From Pantoea sp. A4 (lineage in GTDB: Bacteria; Pseudomonadota; Gammaproteobacteria; Enterobacterales; Enterobacteriaceae): a stretch of 64,000 nucleotides of DNA. The position numbers and the translations under genes are program-made. Where the stretch lies: positions 53,770 through 117,769 of the forward strand of contig NZ_ALXE01000028.1 of assembly GCF_000295955.2 (NCBI RefSeq). Direction: 5' to 3'. Shown here one piece after another: positions 18,652 through 27,420 of this stretch. The notes under the pieces are model-generated. The model was not told the origin of the DNA and did not search any database. It was given only the letters and a program-made list of their open reading frames with translations. How positions within the stretch are numbered: position 1 is the stretch's first letter; every line of letters begins with the position of its first letter.

Positions 18652-19939
18652 ACAGCAGCAGCACCAGCGCCAGACCGGCGGCAAACAGGATCACCCCGCC
18701 CATCAGCATCATGCCTGCGGTGAATGAGTTGGTCATCTCGCGGGCGATGCCCATCATAAACGGCCCGGCAAAGCCGCCAAAGGCCCCAATGGAGTTGATT
18801 AAGGCGATGCCACCCGCGGCCGCCTGACCGCGTAAGAAGGTGCCGGGCAGGGTGAAAAAGATAGTTTTGGCGGAAATCGTCCCCACCAGCGCAACCGTGA
18901 TCCCGATCAGGGCGGGTACCAGGCTGGTGAGATACAGGGAAACCATCAAGGCCGTTGCGGCCAACAGCAGGGCAGCGATCAAATGCACCCCAGCTCGCCC
19001 GCCGCGGTCGACCGCTCTGGCCCAGAAGATCAACCCCAGCGTGGAGAAGAAGTAGGGGATCGCGGCCAGCCAGCCGATCAGTCCCAGCTCGATGCCCTGA
19101 GATTTCAACATCTGCGGCAGCCAGATGCCGATGCCGTAGGTGCCAGACGTGTAGCTAAAGGTAATGGCGCTCAGAAGCCAGACGCGCGGGTCACGCAGTA
19201 CGGCGCGGAAGTGGTGGCTTTTGTCGTTATGCCCCGCTTCCGTTGCCAGCATTTTACGGTAGGTGTGTTTCTCGGCATCACTCATCCAGTGAGCATTTTC
19301 CGGGCGATCCGCCAGCCAGCGCAGGGTGAACAGCCCCAGCACTATCGCCGGTAATCCTTCAATCACAAACATCCACTGCCAGCCCGCCAGTCCTGCCAGG
19401 CCGTGCATTTGCAGCAGGCTGGTGGAGAGCGGGCCACCGACTAAAAACGACACCGGGGTGGCAATGGTGAACCAGGCCAGCACGCGGGTGCGAAACTGGG
19501 GCGGAAACCACAGGCTGAGATAGAAAATCACGCCTGGGAAAAACCCCGCCTCGGCAATCCCCAGCAGCAGCCGCAGGGTATAAAAACTCCAGGGGCCGAC
19601 CACCACCGCCATCAGCGTAGCAACTATCCCCCAGCTGATCATAATGCGGGCCAGCCAGACTCGCGCGCCGTACCGGTACATCGCCAGATTACTGGGCACT
19701 TCACACAGGCAGTAGCCAAAGAACATAATCCCCGCGCCAAGACCAAACTGAAAGGCCGTCAGGCCGAGCTGATCGCGCATTTGTAGCGCTGCGTAACCGA
19801 CGCTGGTGCGGTCGAGATAATTAAAGAAGTAGGCCAGACCGAGCAGCGGAATCAGCCGCCATGCGGCGATACGGCACAGGCGGCGCTCTTCGGGGCTTAG
19901 CGCCGGTGGTGACAGATCGTTACGGATTTCAGACGTCAT
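18611..19939 (-). CDS. MFS transporter, anion:cation symporter type
   Basis: 442 residues from ATG at 19939. About twelve membrane helices. The segment LLGLAYFFNYLDRTSVGYAALQM and GIAEAGFFPGVIFYLSLWFPPQFR are characteristic of the ACS family (ExuT, GudP, phthalate and tartrate permeases), which import organic anions with protons. It lies downstream of an Ldh_2 dehydrogenase gene on the same strand, 62 nt away, so the dehydrogenase probably oxidises the imported hydroxy-acid. Antisense 3' overlap with the LysR gene. Confidence 0.87.
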   Translation of the reverse strand: MTSEIRNDLSPPALSPEERRLCRIAAWRLIPLLGLAYFFNYLDRTSVGYAALQMRDQLGLTAFQFGLGAGIMFFGYCLCEVPSNLAMYRYGARVWLARIMISWGIVATLMAVVVGPWSFYTLRLLLGIAEAGFFPGVIFYLSLWFPPQFRTRVLAWFTIATPVSFLVGGPLSTSLLQMHGLAGLAGWQWMFVIEGLPAIVLGLFTLRWLADRPENAHWMSDAEKHTYRKMLATEAGHNDKSHHFRAVLRDPRVWLLSAITFSYTSGTYGIGIWLPQMLKSQGIELGLIGWLAAIPYFFSTLGLIFWARAVDRGGRAGVHLIAALLLAATALMVSLYLTSLVPALIGITVALVGTISAKTIFFTLPGTFLRGQAAAGGIALINSIGAFGGFAGPFMMGIAREMTNSFTAGMMLMGGVILFAAGLALVLLLFMRQRESQLATAQ

Positions 19940-20001
19940 GGGGCACCTCGTCAGGATCGTAGGGATCGCCAATGCCGCTTCTGTGAGCGGCTACGGCGAT
20001 A

Positions 20002-21054
20002 TCAGGCTTGTGACAGCGTTAACTGTTGCTCCAGCATCGCGAGATCCTGCTCGCCGATCGTCAGTCCATCTCTCTCCGCTGCGGCGGCGCGTTGGTTTTC
20101 TCGTTCCCCTGGCATATGGATGGCACTGAAGCCCTCAGCCAGAGGGGAAGCTTTGGCCCGTGCGACCAGTTCATCGGCGCGGGAAACGTAGCTCTCCAGC
20201 GGCAGGGCAATATCCGGGCGGAAGGTGATAAAGGCATGGCCGACGTTCTGCGGCTGGCTGAAATTACTGTTTTGATTACGCACCTCGCCGCCGTAGCCGC
20301 TGCCAGACATCACACCCGCCAGGAGCTCCATCATCAATCCCAGACCGGAACCTTTGGGCCCAGCCATGGGTAACACCACGCCATCCAGCGCGGCTTGTGC
20401 ATCGGTAGTGGGCTGGCCTGCGGCATCCAGCGCCCAGTCTTGCGGTATCGCCTCACCGCGTCTGGCAGCACGGCGAATTTTGCCAAATGCCACCACCGAA
20501 GTGGCCATATCCAGCATCAGCGGCGTTTTACCGCCTGGGGCCGCAAACGCAAACGGGCTGGTACCAAGGAACGGCGTGCGTCCACCCCACACCGGCATCA
20601 GCGGCGGCGCGTTGGTAAACACCATCGCCCCTAATCCTGCGTCGAGCGCCTGCTGTAACCAACTGGCCGCCATCCCAAAGTGATTGCTGTTAGAGGCCAA
20701 CACCATGCTAATCCCGTATTGCTGGCCGCGTGCTATCGCTTCCTGCATGGCTCTGCGTGCGACGAGATAGCCCATGCCGTTATCACCGTCGAGGTGAGCA
20801 GTAGCGCCGTCCCCTGCGCTGAGGCGAAACTGCGGGCGCGCATTCACCACGCCGGAGCGTAAACGCTGGGTATAAACCGGTATCCGACCAATTCCATGTG
20901 AAGCCACACCGCGTGCTTCAGCATCGACCAGGCAGTGAGCAACCACGGCAGCATCTTCGCTGGGCAGCCAGGCGGAAAAAATTTGTGTCACGGTTGCGCG
21001 GAGCTGGCTGAGGTGAACGGTTTGTTGGGCGGTGCAATCAGGCAAAGTGCTCAT
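20002..21054 (-). CDS. Ldh_2 family NAD(P)-dependent oxidoreductase (malate/lactate/ureidoglycolate dehydrogenase type)
   Basis: 350 residues; aggag ribosome site. The family pattern is clear: AEARGVASHGIGRIPVYTQRL near residue 50 (the catalytic His region), LDGDNGMGYLVARRAM, SNHFGMAASWL and LMLDMATSVVAFGKI, then GPKGSGLGLMMELLAGV. Relatives oxidise 2-hydroxy acids (malate, lactate, ureidoglycolate, sulfolactate) with NAD(P). Substrate unknown. It probably forms an operon with the MFS transporter, with a divergent LysR gene 105 nt away. Confidence 0.87.
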   Translation of the reverse strand: MSTLPDCTAQQTVHLSQLRATVTQIFSAWLPSEDAAVVAHCLVDAEARGVASHGIGRIPVYTQRLRSGVVNARPQFRLSAGDGATAHLDGDNGMGYLVARRAMQEAIARGQQYGISMVLASNSNHFGMAASWLQQALDAGLGAMVFTNAPPLMPVWGGRTPFLGTSPFAFAAPGGKTPLMLDMATSVVAFGKIRRAARRGEAIPQDWALDAAGQPTTDAQAALDGVVLPMAGPKGSGLGLMMELLAGVMSGSGYGGEVRNQNSNFSQPQNVGHAFITFRPDIALPLESYVSRADELVARAKASPLAEGFSAIHMPGERENQRAAAAERDGLTIGEQDLAMLEQQLTLSQA

Positions 21055-21159
21055 CCGGTTCTCCTGGGAACAAGGGGGTATGCGCCTATTGTGTGCAATT
21101 TGTTCAATGCGGGTCTATCTGCTAATTTTCAGTGATTGTTGAATCTCAGGAATAGATCG

Positions 21160-22050
21160 ATGGATTTTCGTGATCTGAATTACTTTGCCACCGTTGCAGA
21201 GTTGGGCCATTTAGGCCGGGCAGCTGAAAAGCTGTGCCGGACGCAGTCGGCGCTGTCGAAATGCATCAAACGGCTGGAAGAGGAGCTGGGGACTCAGCTG
21301 TTTAGCCGCAGTGGGCGCAACATTGTTCTGACGCCCGCGGGGGCGGTGTTGCTGGAGCGAGCGAAAGTGCTCCAGCGCGGTGTGGAAGAGTCTAAACGAC
21401 AAATTCAGGATTTTGCCCGTGGGGTGCGCGGCCACGTCCGGCTGGGGGTGTCCAGCACCATGGCCGAGTTGCTGTTGCCTGCGGTGACGGCAGAATTTAT
21501 GCGCACGGCTCCCGCCGTGACACTGTCGCTGACGCTGGGCATGAACGATCACCTGCGCAATCTGCTGCACGCAGGGCATATTGATTTAATGCTTGGGCCA
21601 CTCACGGATGACGACCCGCTGTTTACCGCCTACCCGTTGATCGATGATGAGGTGGTGATTGTTGCCGGCCCGGAGCATCCGATTTTTCAGCAGCCTGCCA
21701 CTATCGCCAAGTTGGAAGGGCAGCGCTGGGTGCTGGCCCCCAACCCGGTGGCGACGCGCCGCTGGCTCAATGGCCTGTTGGAGCAGCATGGACTCCCTCC
21801 TGCCCACGTGCAGATCGAAACCAGTTCAATCCTGCTGGTGCCGCAGTTGATATCACGCAATCACCTGCTGAGTGTGCTCTCGCGGCGCAATCTTGGCCCC
21901 GGCAGGCCCGGCCACCCCCTGCGCGAAGTGCCAATTGCTGGCGCGGTGATGCAGCGCACCTTCGGCGTACTCTACCGTGAGGAGACGCTGCTGACCCCGC
22001 CAGTGCTCTGCTTGCTGAATATTTTACGCAGTGGAGCCAGCGTCACATGA
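21160..22050 (+). CDS. LysR family transcriptional regulator
   Basis: 296 residues from ATG at 21160 (caggaa upstream; the longer frame from 21136 lacks homology). HTH: MDFRDLNYFATVAELGHLGRAAEKLCRTQSALSKCIKRLE. The effector-binding domain begins VRLGVSSTMAELLLPAV. It is divergent from the Ldh_2/MFS operon and most likely regulates it in response to its substrate. The stop codon lies in a terminator hairpin. Confidence 0.9.
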   Translation: MDFRDLNYFATVAELGHLGRAAEKLCRTQSALSKCIKRLEEELGTQLFSRSGRNIVLTPAGAVLLERAKVLQRGVEESKRQIQDFARGVRGHVRLGVSSTMAELLLPAVTAEFMRTAPAVTLSLTLGMNDHLRNLLHAGHIDLMLGPLTDDDPLFTAYPLIDDEVVIVAGPEHPIFQQPATIAKLEGQRWVLAPNPVATRRWLNGLLEQHGLPPAHVQIETSSILLVPQLISRNHLLSVLSRRNLGPGRPGHPLREVPIAGAVMQRTFGVLYREETLLTPPVLCLLNILRSGASVT

Positions 22051-22076
22051 AAATGTGACGCCAGTCCATTTTTAGG
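22040..22076 (+). terminator. Terminator at the end of the LysR gene
   Basis: Nine-base-pair stem gcgtcacat/atgtgacgc with a gaaa loop; the gene's stop codon is in the loop side of the stem. A short T run (attttt) follows about 8 nt later. Confidence 0.5.
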
Positions 22077-22098
22077 CGGCAATTGTGACATGCATGAA

Positions 22099-23142
22099 TT
22101 AAATTCCATGATTGCTATCACGTTCTGGTATCTCCAGCTGATAAACCCGGCTTGCCGTACCGCGAAACAGCCAGTCGCGTTCCGCTGCACTTGCGCCTGC
22201 GGTGAGACGTTTAAAGGCATTCCAGCCGTTGCTGTACGGGTATGAGCCTTTATCCACCGGAAAATTACTCTCGAACATACAGCGCTCGACGCCAAAGGCT
22301 TCAATGCAGGTCATCATCCACGGCTGCCAGGCCTCAGCCAGCGCGGCAGAAGTGGGCGGGCGCTCACCCTGCTCGAAGTTAAACCCGTTAATGCGCATCC
22401 CCAGCCCACCCAGTTTCACATACACATTGGGTAATTGTGCCAGTTGGCGCATGGCGTGTGCCCACTGGGCAAAAACGGTTTCCGGGTGGTTGGCGTAGCG
22501 AGCAATGCGCACCACGCCGCCGCAGTGGTTGATGACGATGCGCGTCTCCGGGAAACGCTGGGCCAGCGCGAAGAGCTCAGGCAGCTGCGTAAAGAACAGC
22601 CAGGCCTCATAATTGAGGCCGAAATCGGCCAGTTGTTCCACGCCCGCCTGGTAGTCCTTATTCAGTAACAAGCCCGCAGGTGCCGCCGAAAGCGGGTTTA
22701 CCAGGCTGGGATCTTCATCCCATGCCACCAGATGTCGCACGCCGCGTAAACGGCCATGACTGGCAGCCAGTTCCGCATCCAGCACTTCCCGAACGGCAGC
22801 CCCGAGGCGTAAATCGGCATAACCAATAATCCCCTCGGCAACGCGGGGGCGAAGCAATTGCTGATGAGCGGTGGCATCTGCCACATAGGCAACTTCACCC
22901 ACCGGGCGCAGCGCTTCTGGCCCTTCAGTACGATAGCGCGTCAATGCCTGCATAAAGACCGAAGCGGTAATGTTATGGCCGGATTGCGCATCCGCCAGAT
23001 ACTCCTCCAGCAGATATTGCCAGCCGGGACGATCATAAAAATGGTGGTGGGCATCGATAATGGGTAAATCGGGCTCCAGCGCCGCCTCTGTCCCGCTCGC
23101 CAGCCATGCTTCTCTTACCGGAAGATAGTTACTTGTGCTCAT
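22099..23142 (-). CDS. Amidohydrolase family protein (TIM-barrel metal-dependent hydrolase)
   Basis: 347 residues from ATG at 23142 (ggag 8 nt upstream; GTG at 23145 is the alternative). Amidohydro_2 family: metal ligands HxH in IIDAHHHFYD (about 31-33), His in VINHCGGV and Asp in ESNFPVDKGSYPY. RGVRHLVAWDEDPS is typical of the lactonase/decarboxylase subgroup that includes 2-pyrone-4,6-dicarboxylate lactonase and 4-sulfomuconolactone hydrolase. It probably hydrolyses a lactone or related ring; the substrate is unknown. Convergent with the LysR gene and perhaps part of the same catabolic set. Confidence 0.82.
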   Translation of the reverse strand: MSTSNYLPVREAWLASGTEAALEPDLPIIDAHHHFYDRPGWQYLLEEYLADAQSGHNITASVFMQALTRYRTEGPEALRPVGEVAYVADATAHQQLLRPRVAEGIIGYADLRLGAAVREVLDAELAASHGRLRGVRHLVAWDEDPSLVNPLSAAPAGLLLNKDYQAGVEQLADFGLNYEAWLFFTQLPELFALAQRFPETRIVINHCGGVVRIARYANHPETVFAQWAHAMRQLAQLPNVYVKLGGLGMRINGFNFEQGERPPTSAALAEAWQPWMMTCIEAFGVERCMFESNFPVDKGSYPYSNGWNAFKRLTAGASAAERDWLFRGTASRVYQLEIPERDSNHGI

Positions 23143-23330
23143 CACCCTTACTCCGTGTCAGTTGTCCGCGCTTAACTATAGAACCCAGAGAGTGAATTTT
23201 GCGAGGTAGGTTCTGAAAACCCCTACAGGAATGCAAGTCCAGAATTCAGCGTGGAAACCCTCTCCCAACCCCGATTTTTGCCCGCTGTCGTGATCCAACA
23301 AAATGCGTACCCTCAGGATTATTGCTTTAC

Positions 23331-23354
23331 ACCTATATAGTACCTGACCTATAT
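23331..23354. promoter_or_regulatory. Direct repeat in the higBA promoter
   Basis: Two copies of acctatat (23331-23338 and 23347-23354), 16 nt apart, overlap the likely -10 region just before the ribosome site aaggag of the toxin gene. The spacing suits binding of the HigA-type antitoxin to its own promoter; this is inference. Confidence 0.4.
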
Positions 23355-23369
23355 TGATAAGGAGATCCT

Positions 23370-23722
23370 GTGTGGGCTATTAAAACCACTGACAGCTTTG
23401 ATCGTTGGTTTCATGCTTTGCATGAGACCGATCGCGCTTGCGTTCTCGCAGCGTTAATCGTGCTACGGGAAAAAGGTCCTGGCTTACCCAGACCTTACGC
23501 AGACACGATTAAGGGGTCGCGCTACAACAATATGAAAGAGCTTCGTATCCAGAGCCGAGGCGAGCCATTACGCGCATTTTTTGCTTTTGATCCTGAACGT
23601 ACGCCATTCTGTTGTGTGCAGGTAACAAGGTAGGCAATGAGAAACGCTTTTACCGCGAGATGATCCCGCTGGCTGACCAGGCGTTTTTTCAACATCTTCA
23701 AAGTCTGACCAAAAAGGAGTAA
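23370..23722 (+). pseudogene. HigB/RelE-type toxin gene broken by a one-base frameshift
   Basis: From GTG at 23370 (aaggag upstream) the frame reads as a HigB-like (Gp49/RelE superfamily) mRNA interferase: SRYNNMKELRIQSRGEPLRAFFAFDPER is the family core. It stops early at 23631 after CVQVTR (87 residues). The expected continuation, a G-N/D-K motif then NEKRFYREMIPLADQAFF, is present in the next frame (from 23624) and ends at 23722, four nt before the antitoxin gene. The break is after cag at 23619-23621, where ggtaac appears to have lost one G. A full protein would have about 117 residues. A sequencing error or programmed frameshifting is not excluded. Confidence 0.78.
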
Positions 23723-23726
23723 TGCT

Positions 23727-24029
23727 ATGGGTAGTACGCTGGAACAACTGCTGGCTAACGAACAGCCGCAGGTCGTGGTGGAAGCACAAGCGATGGCGAC
23801 GGATATTTTACTCAATATCCACCTCGCCACGCTGCGGGAACGGGTACAAAAAACACAGGTAGAGATGGCGAATGCATTGGGTATTCGGCAGCCAACGATC
23901 GCTGGGATGGAAAAACCTGGCCGCGATCTCAAGCTCTCCACGTTGAAACGCTACGTTGAAGCCACGGGCGGTAAGCTGCGTCTGGATATTGAGCTGCCTG
24001 ATGGTTCACACTTTGCTTTCGCCCTCTAA
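23727..24029 (+). CDS. HigA-type antitoxin, XRE family HTH
   Basis: 100 residues; aaaggag ribosome site inside the end of the toxin frame. Central HTH: TLRERVQKTQVEMANALGIRQPTIAGMEK (about 42-72), then a C-terminal segment LKRYVEATGGKLRLDIELPDG common to antitoxins paired with HigB-like toxins. It should bind both toxin and promoter DNA. The antitoxin frame is intact although the toxin is broken, so it may persist as a repressor or as protection against related toxins. Confidence 0.85.
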   Translation: MGSTLEQLLANEQPQVVVEAQAMATDILLNIHLATLRERVQKTQVEMANALGIRQPTIAGMEKPGRDLKLSTLKRYVEATGGKLRLDIELPDGSHFAFAL

Positions 24030-24099
24030 AAATTAAGCGCAGCGCGGGTTGGCTTTTCAAGTGCTACTTTTTAAATATAAAAGTCAGCGGAGAGCGTGA

Positions 24100-25278
24100 A
24101 TGAGCAAACGTATTGTGATTTGCTGCGATGGCACCGGCAATGAGATCAACACCACCATGTCGAACGTGCTCAAATTTTTCCGCATCCTTGAGAAAAATGA
24201 GCAGCAAAAAGTCTTTTATTCACCGGGTGTCGGCACCCTGAGCCTTGCCAACGCCTGGCAACGCATGCGGCAGAAGTGGCGCACGCTGTTTGGGTTAGCG
24301 ACCGGTTACGGCATGGATGATGACATCCTGGCCGCCTATCAATTCCTGTGCCAGCAGTGGCAGCCGGGTGACAAAATCTACCTCACCGGCTTCAGTCGCG
24401 GTGCTTACACTGTGCGGGTGCTGGCCGCGCTGATTGATACCATTGGCGTGCTGGCACCGGAGCAGTACAACCTCGCCAGCTATGGCCTGACCACCTATAA
24501 AAAAGCCAGCGGGAATCTCCCCCCGGCAGGACGTGCGACTGCGCTGGAGAATATCTGGTCATTTGGTCGAGTGGCGGGTGGAAGGCAAGCGCGCATTGAG
24601 TTTATCGGCGTCTGGGATAGCGTGGCGTCGGTGATTGTGCCACGCATGGACCGCCTGTTCCCCAGCATGCAAACGCTGCCCTTCACGCGCACCAATCGGG
24701 CCGTGAAAATCTTCCGTCAGGCGATCTCTATCGATGAGCGTCGTCGCATGTTCCGCCTCAATCGCTGGAATTCGCCGCAAAACTATCGCCCCGATCCCTA
24801 TGACAAAGCCTGTGAGCTCTCCCAGGATATTCGTCAGATCTGGTTCGCTGGCGTACATGCCGATGTGGGGGGCGGTTATCCAGAAAGTGAAAGCGGGCTG
24901 TCGAAATATCCACTGAACTGGATGCTACAACAGGCCCAACAGGCGGGACTCACCTATGATGCAGTTGCGCTACAGGCCATTTCCCACGGCGGTCGGCTGC
25001 CGCACAGCGAGGAGATCTTTGTCGCGCCAGACGACGTAGGTGAGTTGCATGATTCACTGACCGGGGGATGGTGGCTACTGGAGTGTCTTCCAAAAGCACT
25101 ACGCTTTCGTGAGTGGCGTGGGCGAACCGCCTTTTTGGGCTGGTACCTGCCGCTTGGGGAGCCGCGCTTCATTCCTGACGGGGCGCTGATTCACACTTCG
25201 GTGCAACAGCGCATGGCGGCGATTCCCGCTTACCAGCCGGTTAATTTACCGGCGCATCCTGTCTGGGTCGATGAATGA
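24100..25278 (+). CDS. DUF2235 alpha/beta-hydrolase family protein
   Basis: 392 residues. KRIVICCDGTGNE at the N terminus and the nucleophile elbow GFSRGAYTVRVLAALI (Ser99) define DUF2235; candidate acid and His are in IEFIGVWDSVAS (about 172) and VHADVGGGYPE (about 253). The family includes Tle1-type phospholipases delivered by type VI secretion, but those are usually longer and have immunity and VgrG genes next to them; none is seen here. No signal peptide. It follows a toxin-antitoxin pair and precedes a NERD-helicase gene, so an accessory or defence-related role is possible. Function unknown. Confidence 0.82.
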   Translation: MSKRIVICCDGTGNEINTTMSNVLKFFRILEKNEQQKVFYSPGVGTLSLANAWQRMRQKWRTLFGLATGYGMDDDILAAYQFLCQQWQPGDKIYLTGFSRGAYTVRVLAALIDTIGVLAPEQYNLASYGLTTYKKASGNLPPAGRATALENIWSFGRVAGGRQARIEFIGVWDSVASVIVPRMDRLFPSMQTLPFTRTNRAVKIFRQAISIDERRRMFRLNRWNSPQNYRPDPYDKACELSQDIRQIWFAGVHADVGGGYPESESGLSKYPLNWMLQQAQQAGLTYDAVALQAISHGGRLPHSEEIFVAPDDVGELHDSLTGGWWLLECLPKALRFREWRGRTAFLGWYLPLGEPRFIPDGALIHTSVQQRMAAIPAYQPVNLPAHPVWVDE

Positions 25279-25578
25279 GGCTAAATGTATTCTGATCCAG
25301 TGCGGTATTATTTTAATAACGCAATTGTGGCTCGATTTTCCTGAATAAATAGCCAGTGGTTTGATCGCTGGCTTAATTATGAAGGAGGATAGGCTGATTA
25401 ACCGATTACCTCGCTAATTGAAAAAATGACCCTCTAATAACTGAATTCTGCCTGATCAATATAGACAATCAGTGGTTTCCGTCCATAATAAGGCGCTATC
25501 ATTCCCACCCGCTGACGATGTAAGAATGCCTGTGAACTGTAATATTACAGGACGTCTGCATCGGTAAATGGATATTTC
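25279..25578. other. Intergenic region upstream of the NERD-helicase gene
   Basis: About 300 nt, AT-rich relative to its neighbours. No coding frame is convincing, though a strong Shine-Dalgarno-like gaaggagg at 25381-25388 stands without a start codon at the right distance. It holds the palindrome listed separately and presumably the promoter of the downstream gene. Confidence 0.6.
25537..25550. promoter_or_regulatory. Perfect 14-bp palindrome, candidate operator
   Basis: ctgtaatattacag is a perfect palindrome ending 28 nt before the start codon of the NERD-helicase gene. The position fits an operator overlapping or just downstream of the promoter. The binding protein is unknown. Confidence 0.45.
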
Positions 25579-27369
25579 ATGGCAAAGCTTATTACCTCTC
25601 TCTCTACCTGCTCAGACCGGATGACACCGGGAGAGCGGCGTGTAGCCCAACGACTTGAAGCACTGCTGCCAGATGATTGCCTGATCTGGTACGATATTCC
25701 CGTTGGTCGTGACCATCTCCATCCAGACTTTATTGTGATTGACCCAGGCCTTGGGCTTATTTTCCTCGAAGTGAAAGACTGGCGACCTTCAACGCTGCGC
25801 TATGCCAGCCCACAACGCGTCACGCTGGAGACTGACAAAGGTGAAGTGCATCACAGTCATCCTCTGGTGCAGGTAAAACAGTATGCTTGTGCGACGGTCA
25901 ATAAGCTTGAGCAGGAACCCCGGTTGCAACAAACTGGTGCATATCAGGGGAAATTAAATCTGGCCTGGGCTTACGGCGTGGTATTTACCAATATAACCCG
26001 ACGCCAGCTACAGTCATTGTCCACAAACCCGCTAGACGACGCAATATTCCCCACGGCGCTAACAATCTGTCAGGACGAAATGACAGAAACCACACCCGCG
26101 ACAGTGTTCAGAAATAAACTCAGCGGTCTGTTCAAGGGTAAGTTCCGACCCCCCATCACCCCGGAAATCCGCGATATTGTCCGCCAGCATCTGTTCCCTG
26201 AAATTGTTATCCAGCCCAAAAAGCAGGCCAACTCGCTGGCCAAAGTGATGGATATTCAGCAAGAGGTACTGGCGCGTAATATCGGTGAAGGGCACAGGGT
26301 TATTCATGGCGTGGCGGGTTCGGGAAAAACGCTGATTCTGATTTATCGCTGCCTCTACCTGGCAGAAACCCTGCAACGCCCGGTGCTGGTGCTGTGCTAC
26401 AACATCACGCTCTCAAATTATCTGCGTGAACAGTTGGCCGCACGCGGGCTGGCAGAAAAAGTACACGTCTTCTATTTCCATGCGTGGTGTAAGCACGCAG
26501 TGGAAACCTCAGGCGTGAAAATGCTGAGTCGTGGTAGTCATGACAGCCATTTTATTGCGCTGGAGGCGGCACAGGAAAGCGGTGACTATACCGATGCCGG
26601 TTATGATGCGGTGGTGATTGACGAAGGGCATGACTTTGACAGCCGCTGGCTGACGCTGATTGCACGCCTGTTCGATAATCAACAGCGATCGCTGTTGCTG
26701 ATGTACGACGATGCGCAGTCACTGTATCGTCGCGAGCGGGCGCTGAACTTTTCTCTCGCCAGCGTAGGGATTCAGGCTCAGGGGCGAACCTCAATTCTGC
26801 GCGTCAACTACCGCAATCCGCAAAGCATCCTGAATTTTGCCTACGCGTTCTCCCGCGAATATTTCGAAAAGCACCACAACAAAGAGATCCCCCAGGTGTT
26901 GCCCGAAGCCTGTGGTGAGCTGGGCACTGACCCCGTTATCATCAGCTGTGATTCGGTAGAAAAAGAGGCGCAACAGGTGCTGAGGTGGATCAAGCAAAAA
27001 CGCGCGCAGTATGGCCGCTGGGGCGACATTGCCATTCTCTTTCCGGCCAAATTCTCGGCGCTACCGCTGTGTGAAAAGCTCAGCGCCGAGGGGATACCTT
27101 TCGCGACCTGCTTTGAACCGGCGGAGAAGAAACGCTATGCCCACCAGGATGATGTGGTGCACTTACTGACATATCAGAGCAGCAAAGGGTTAGAGTTTCC
27201 GTTTGTCGCGGTACTTAACGCCTCATTTGTGCCGAGTAAATCAGAGGATGAAACCCAGGCAATTCCGGCCCTGTATGTGGCATTTACCCGGGCAACCCAG
27301 GAGTTGATGGTCAGCGCTTACCGCAAAAACACCATCAGCCAGCATCTGGAAAGTTTCGCGACGGTGTGA
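25579..27369 (+). CDS. NERD nuclease domain / UvrD-like SF1 helicase fusion protein
   Basis: 596 residues. Residues 15-140 form a NERD (nuclease-related) domain: Asp50 in HLHPDFIVID and Glu64/Lys66 in IFLEVKDW make the PD-(D/E)xK-like active site. From about 225 an SF1 helicase follows: Walker A GVAGSGKT (244-251), Walker B VVIDEGHDF (345-353), motif III LLLMYDDAQSLY (372-383), motif IV LRVNYRNP (407-414), and late motifs YQSSKGLEFPFV and LYVAFTRATQELMVSA. Such fusions are predicted DNA-processing or anti-phage proteins, but this exact type has no role I can name. It stands alone, with a palindrome upstream, in an accessory patch. Confidence 0.85.
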   Translation: MAKLITSLSTCSDRMTPGERRVAQRLEALLPDDCLIWYDIPVGRDHLHPDFIVIDPGLGLIFLEVKDWRPSTLRYASPQRVTLETDKGEVHHSHPLVQVKQYACATVNKLEQEPRLQQTGAYQGKLNLAWAYGVVFTNITRRQLQSLSTNPLDDAIFPTALTICQDEMTETTPATVFRNKLSGLFKGKFRPPITPEIRDIVRQHLFPEIVIQPKKQANSLAKVMDIQQEVLARNIGEGHRVIHGVAGSGKTLILIYRCLYLAETLQRPVLVLCYNITLSNYLREQLAARGLAEKVHVFYFHAWCKHAVETSGVKMLSRGSHDSHFIALEAAQESGDYTDAGYDAVVIDEGHDFDSRWLTLIARLFDNQQRSLLLMYDDAQSLYRRERALNFSLASVGIQAQGRTSILRVNYRNPQSILNFAYAFSREYFEKHHNKEIPQVLPEACGELGTDPVIISCDSVEKEAQQVLRWIKQKRAQYGRWGDIAILFPAKFSALPLCEKLSAEGIPFATCFEPAEKKRYAHQDDVVHLLTYQSSKGLEFPFVAVLNASFVPSKSEDETQAIPALYVAFTRATQELMVSAYRKNTISQHLESFATV

Positions 27370-27380
27370 GTTGAGAGAGG

Positions 27381-27414
27381 CAGGTAACGACCGGAAAGGG
27401 CCGATCGTTACCTG
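27381..27414. terminator. Hairpin between the NERD-helicase gene and shiA
   Basis: Perfect ten-base-pair inverted repeat caggtaacga/tcgttacctg with a 14-nt GC-rich loop between two convergent genes. No T run, so this is a possible bidirectional terminator only. Confidence 0.4.
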
Positions 27415-27420
27415 AGCAGG

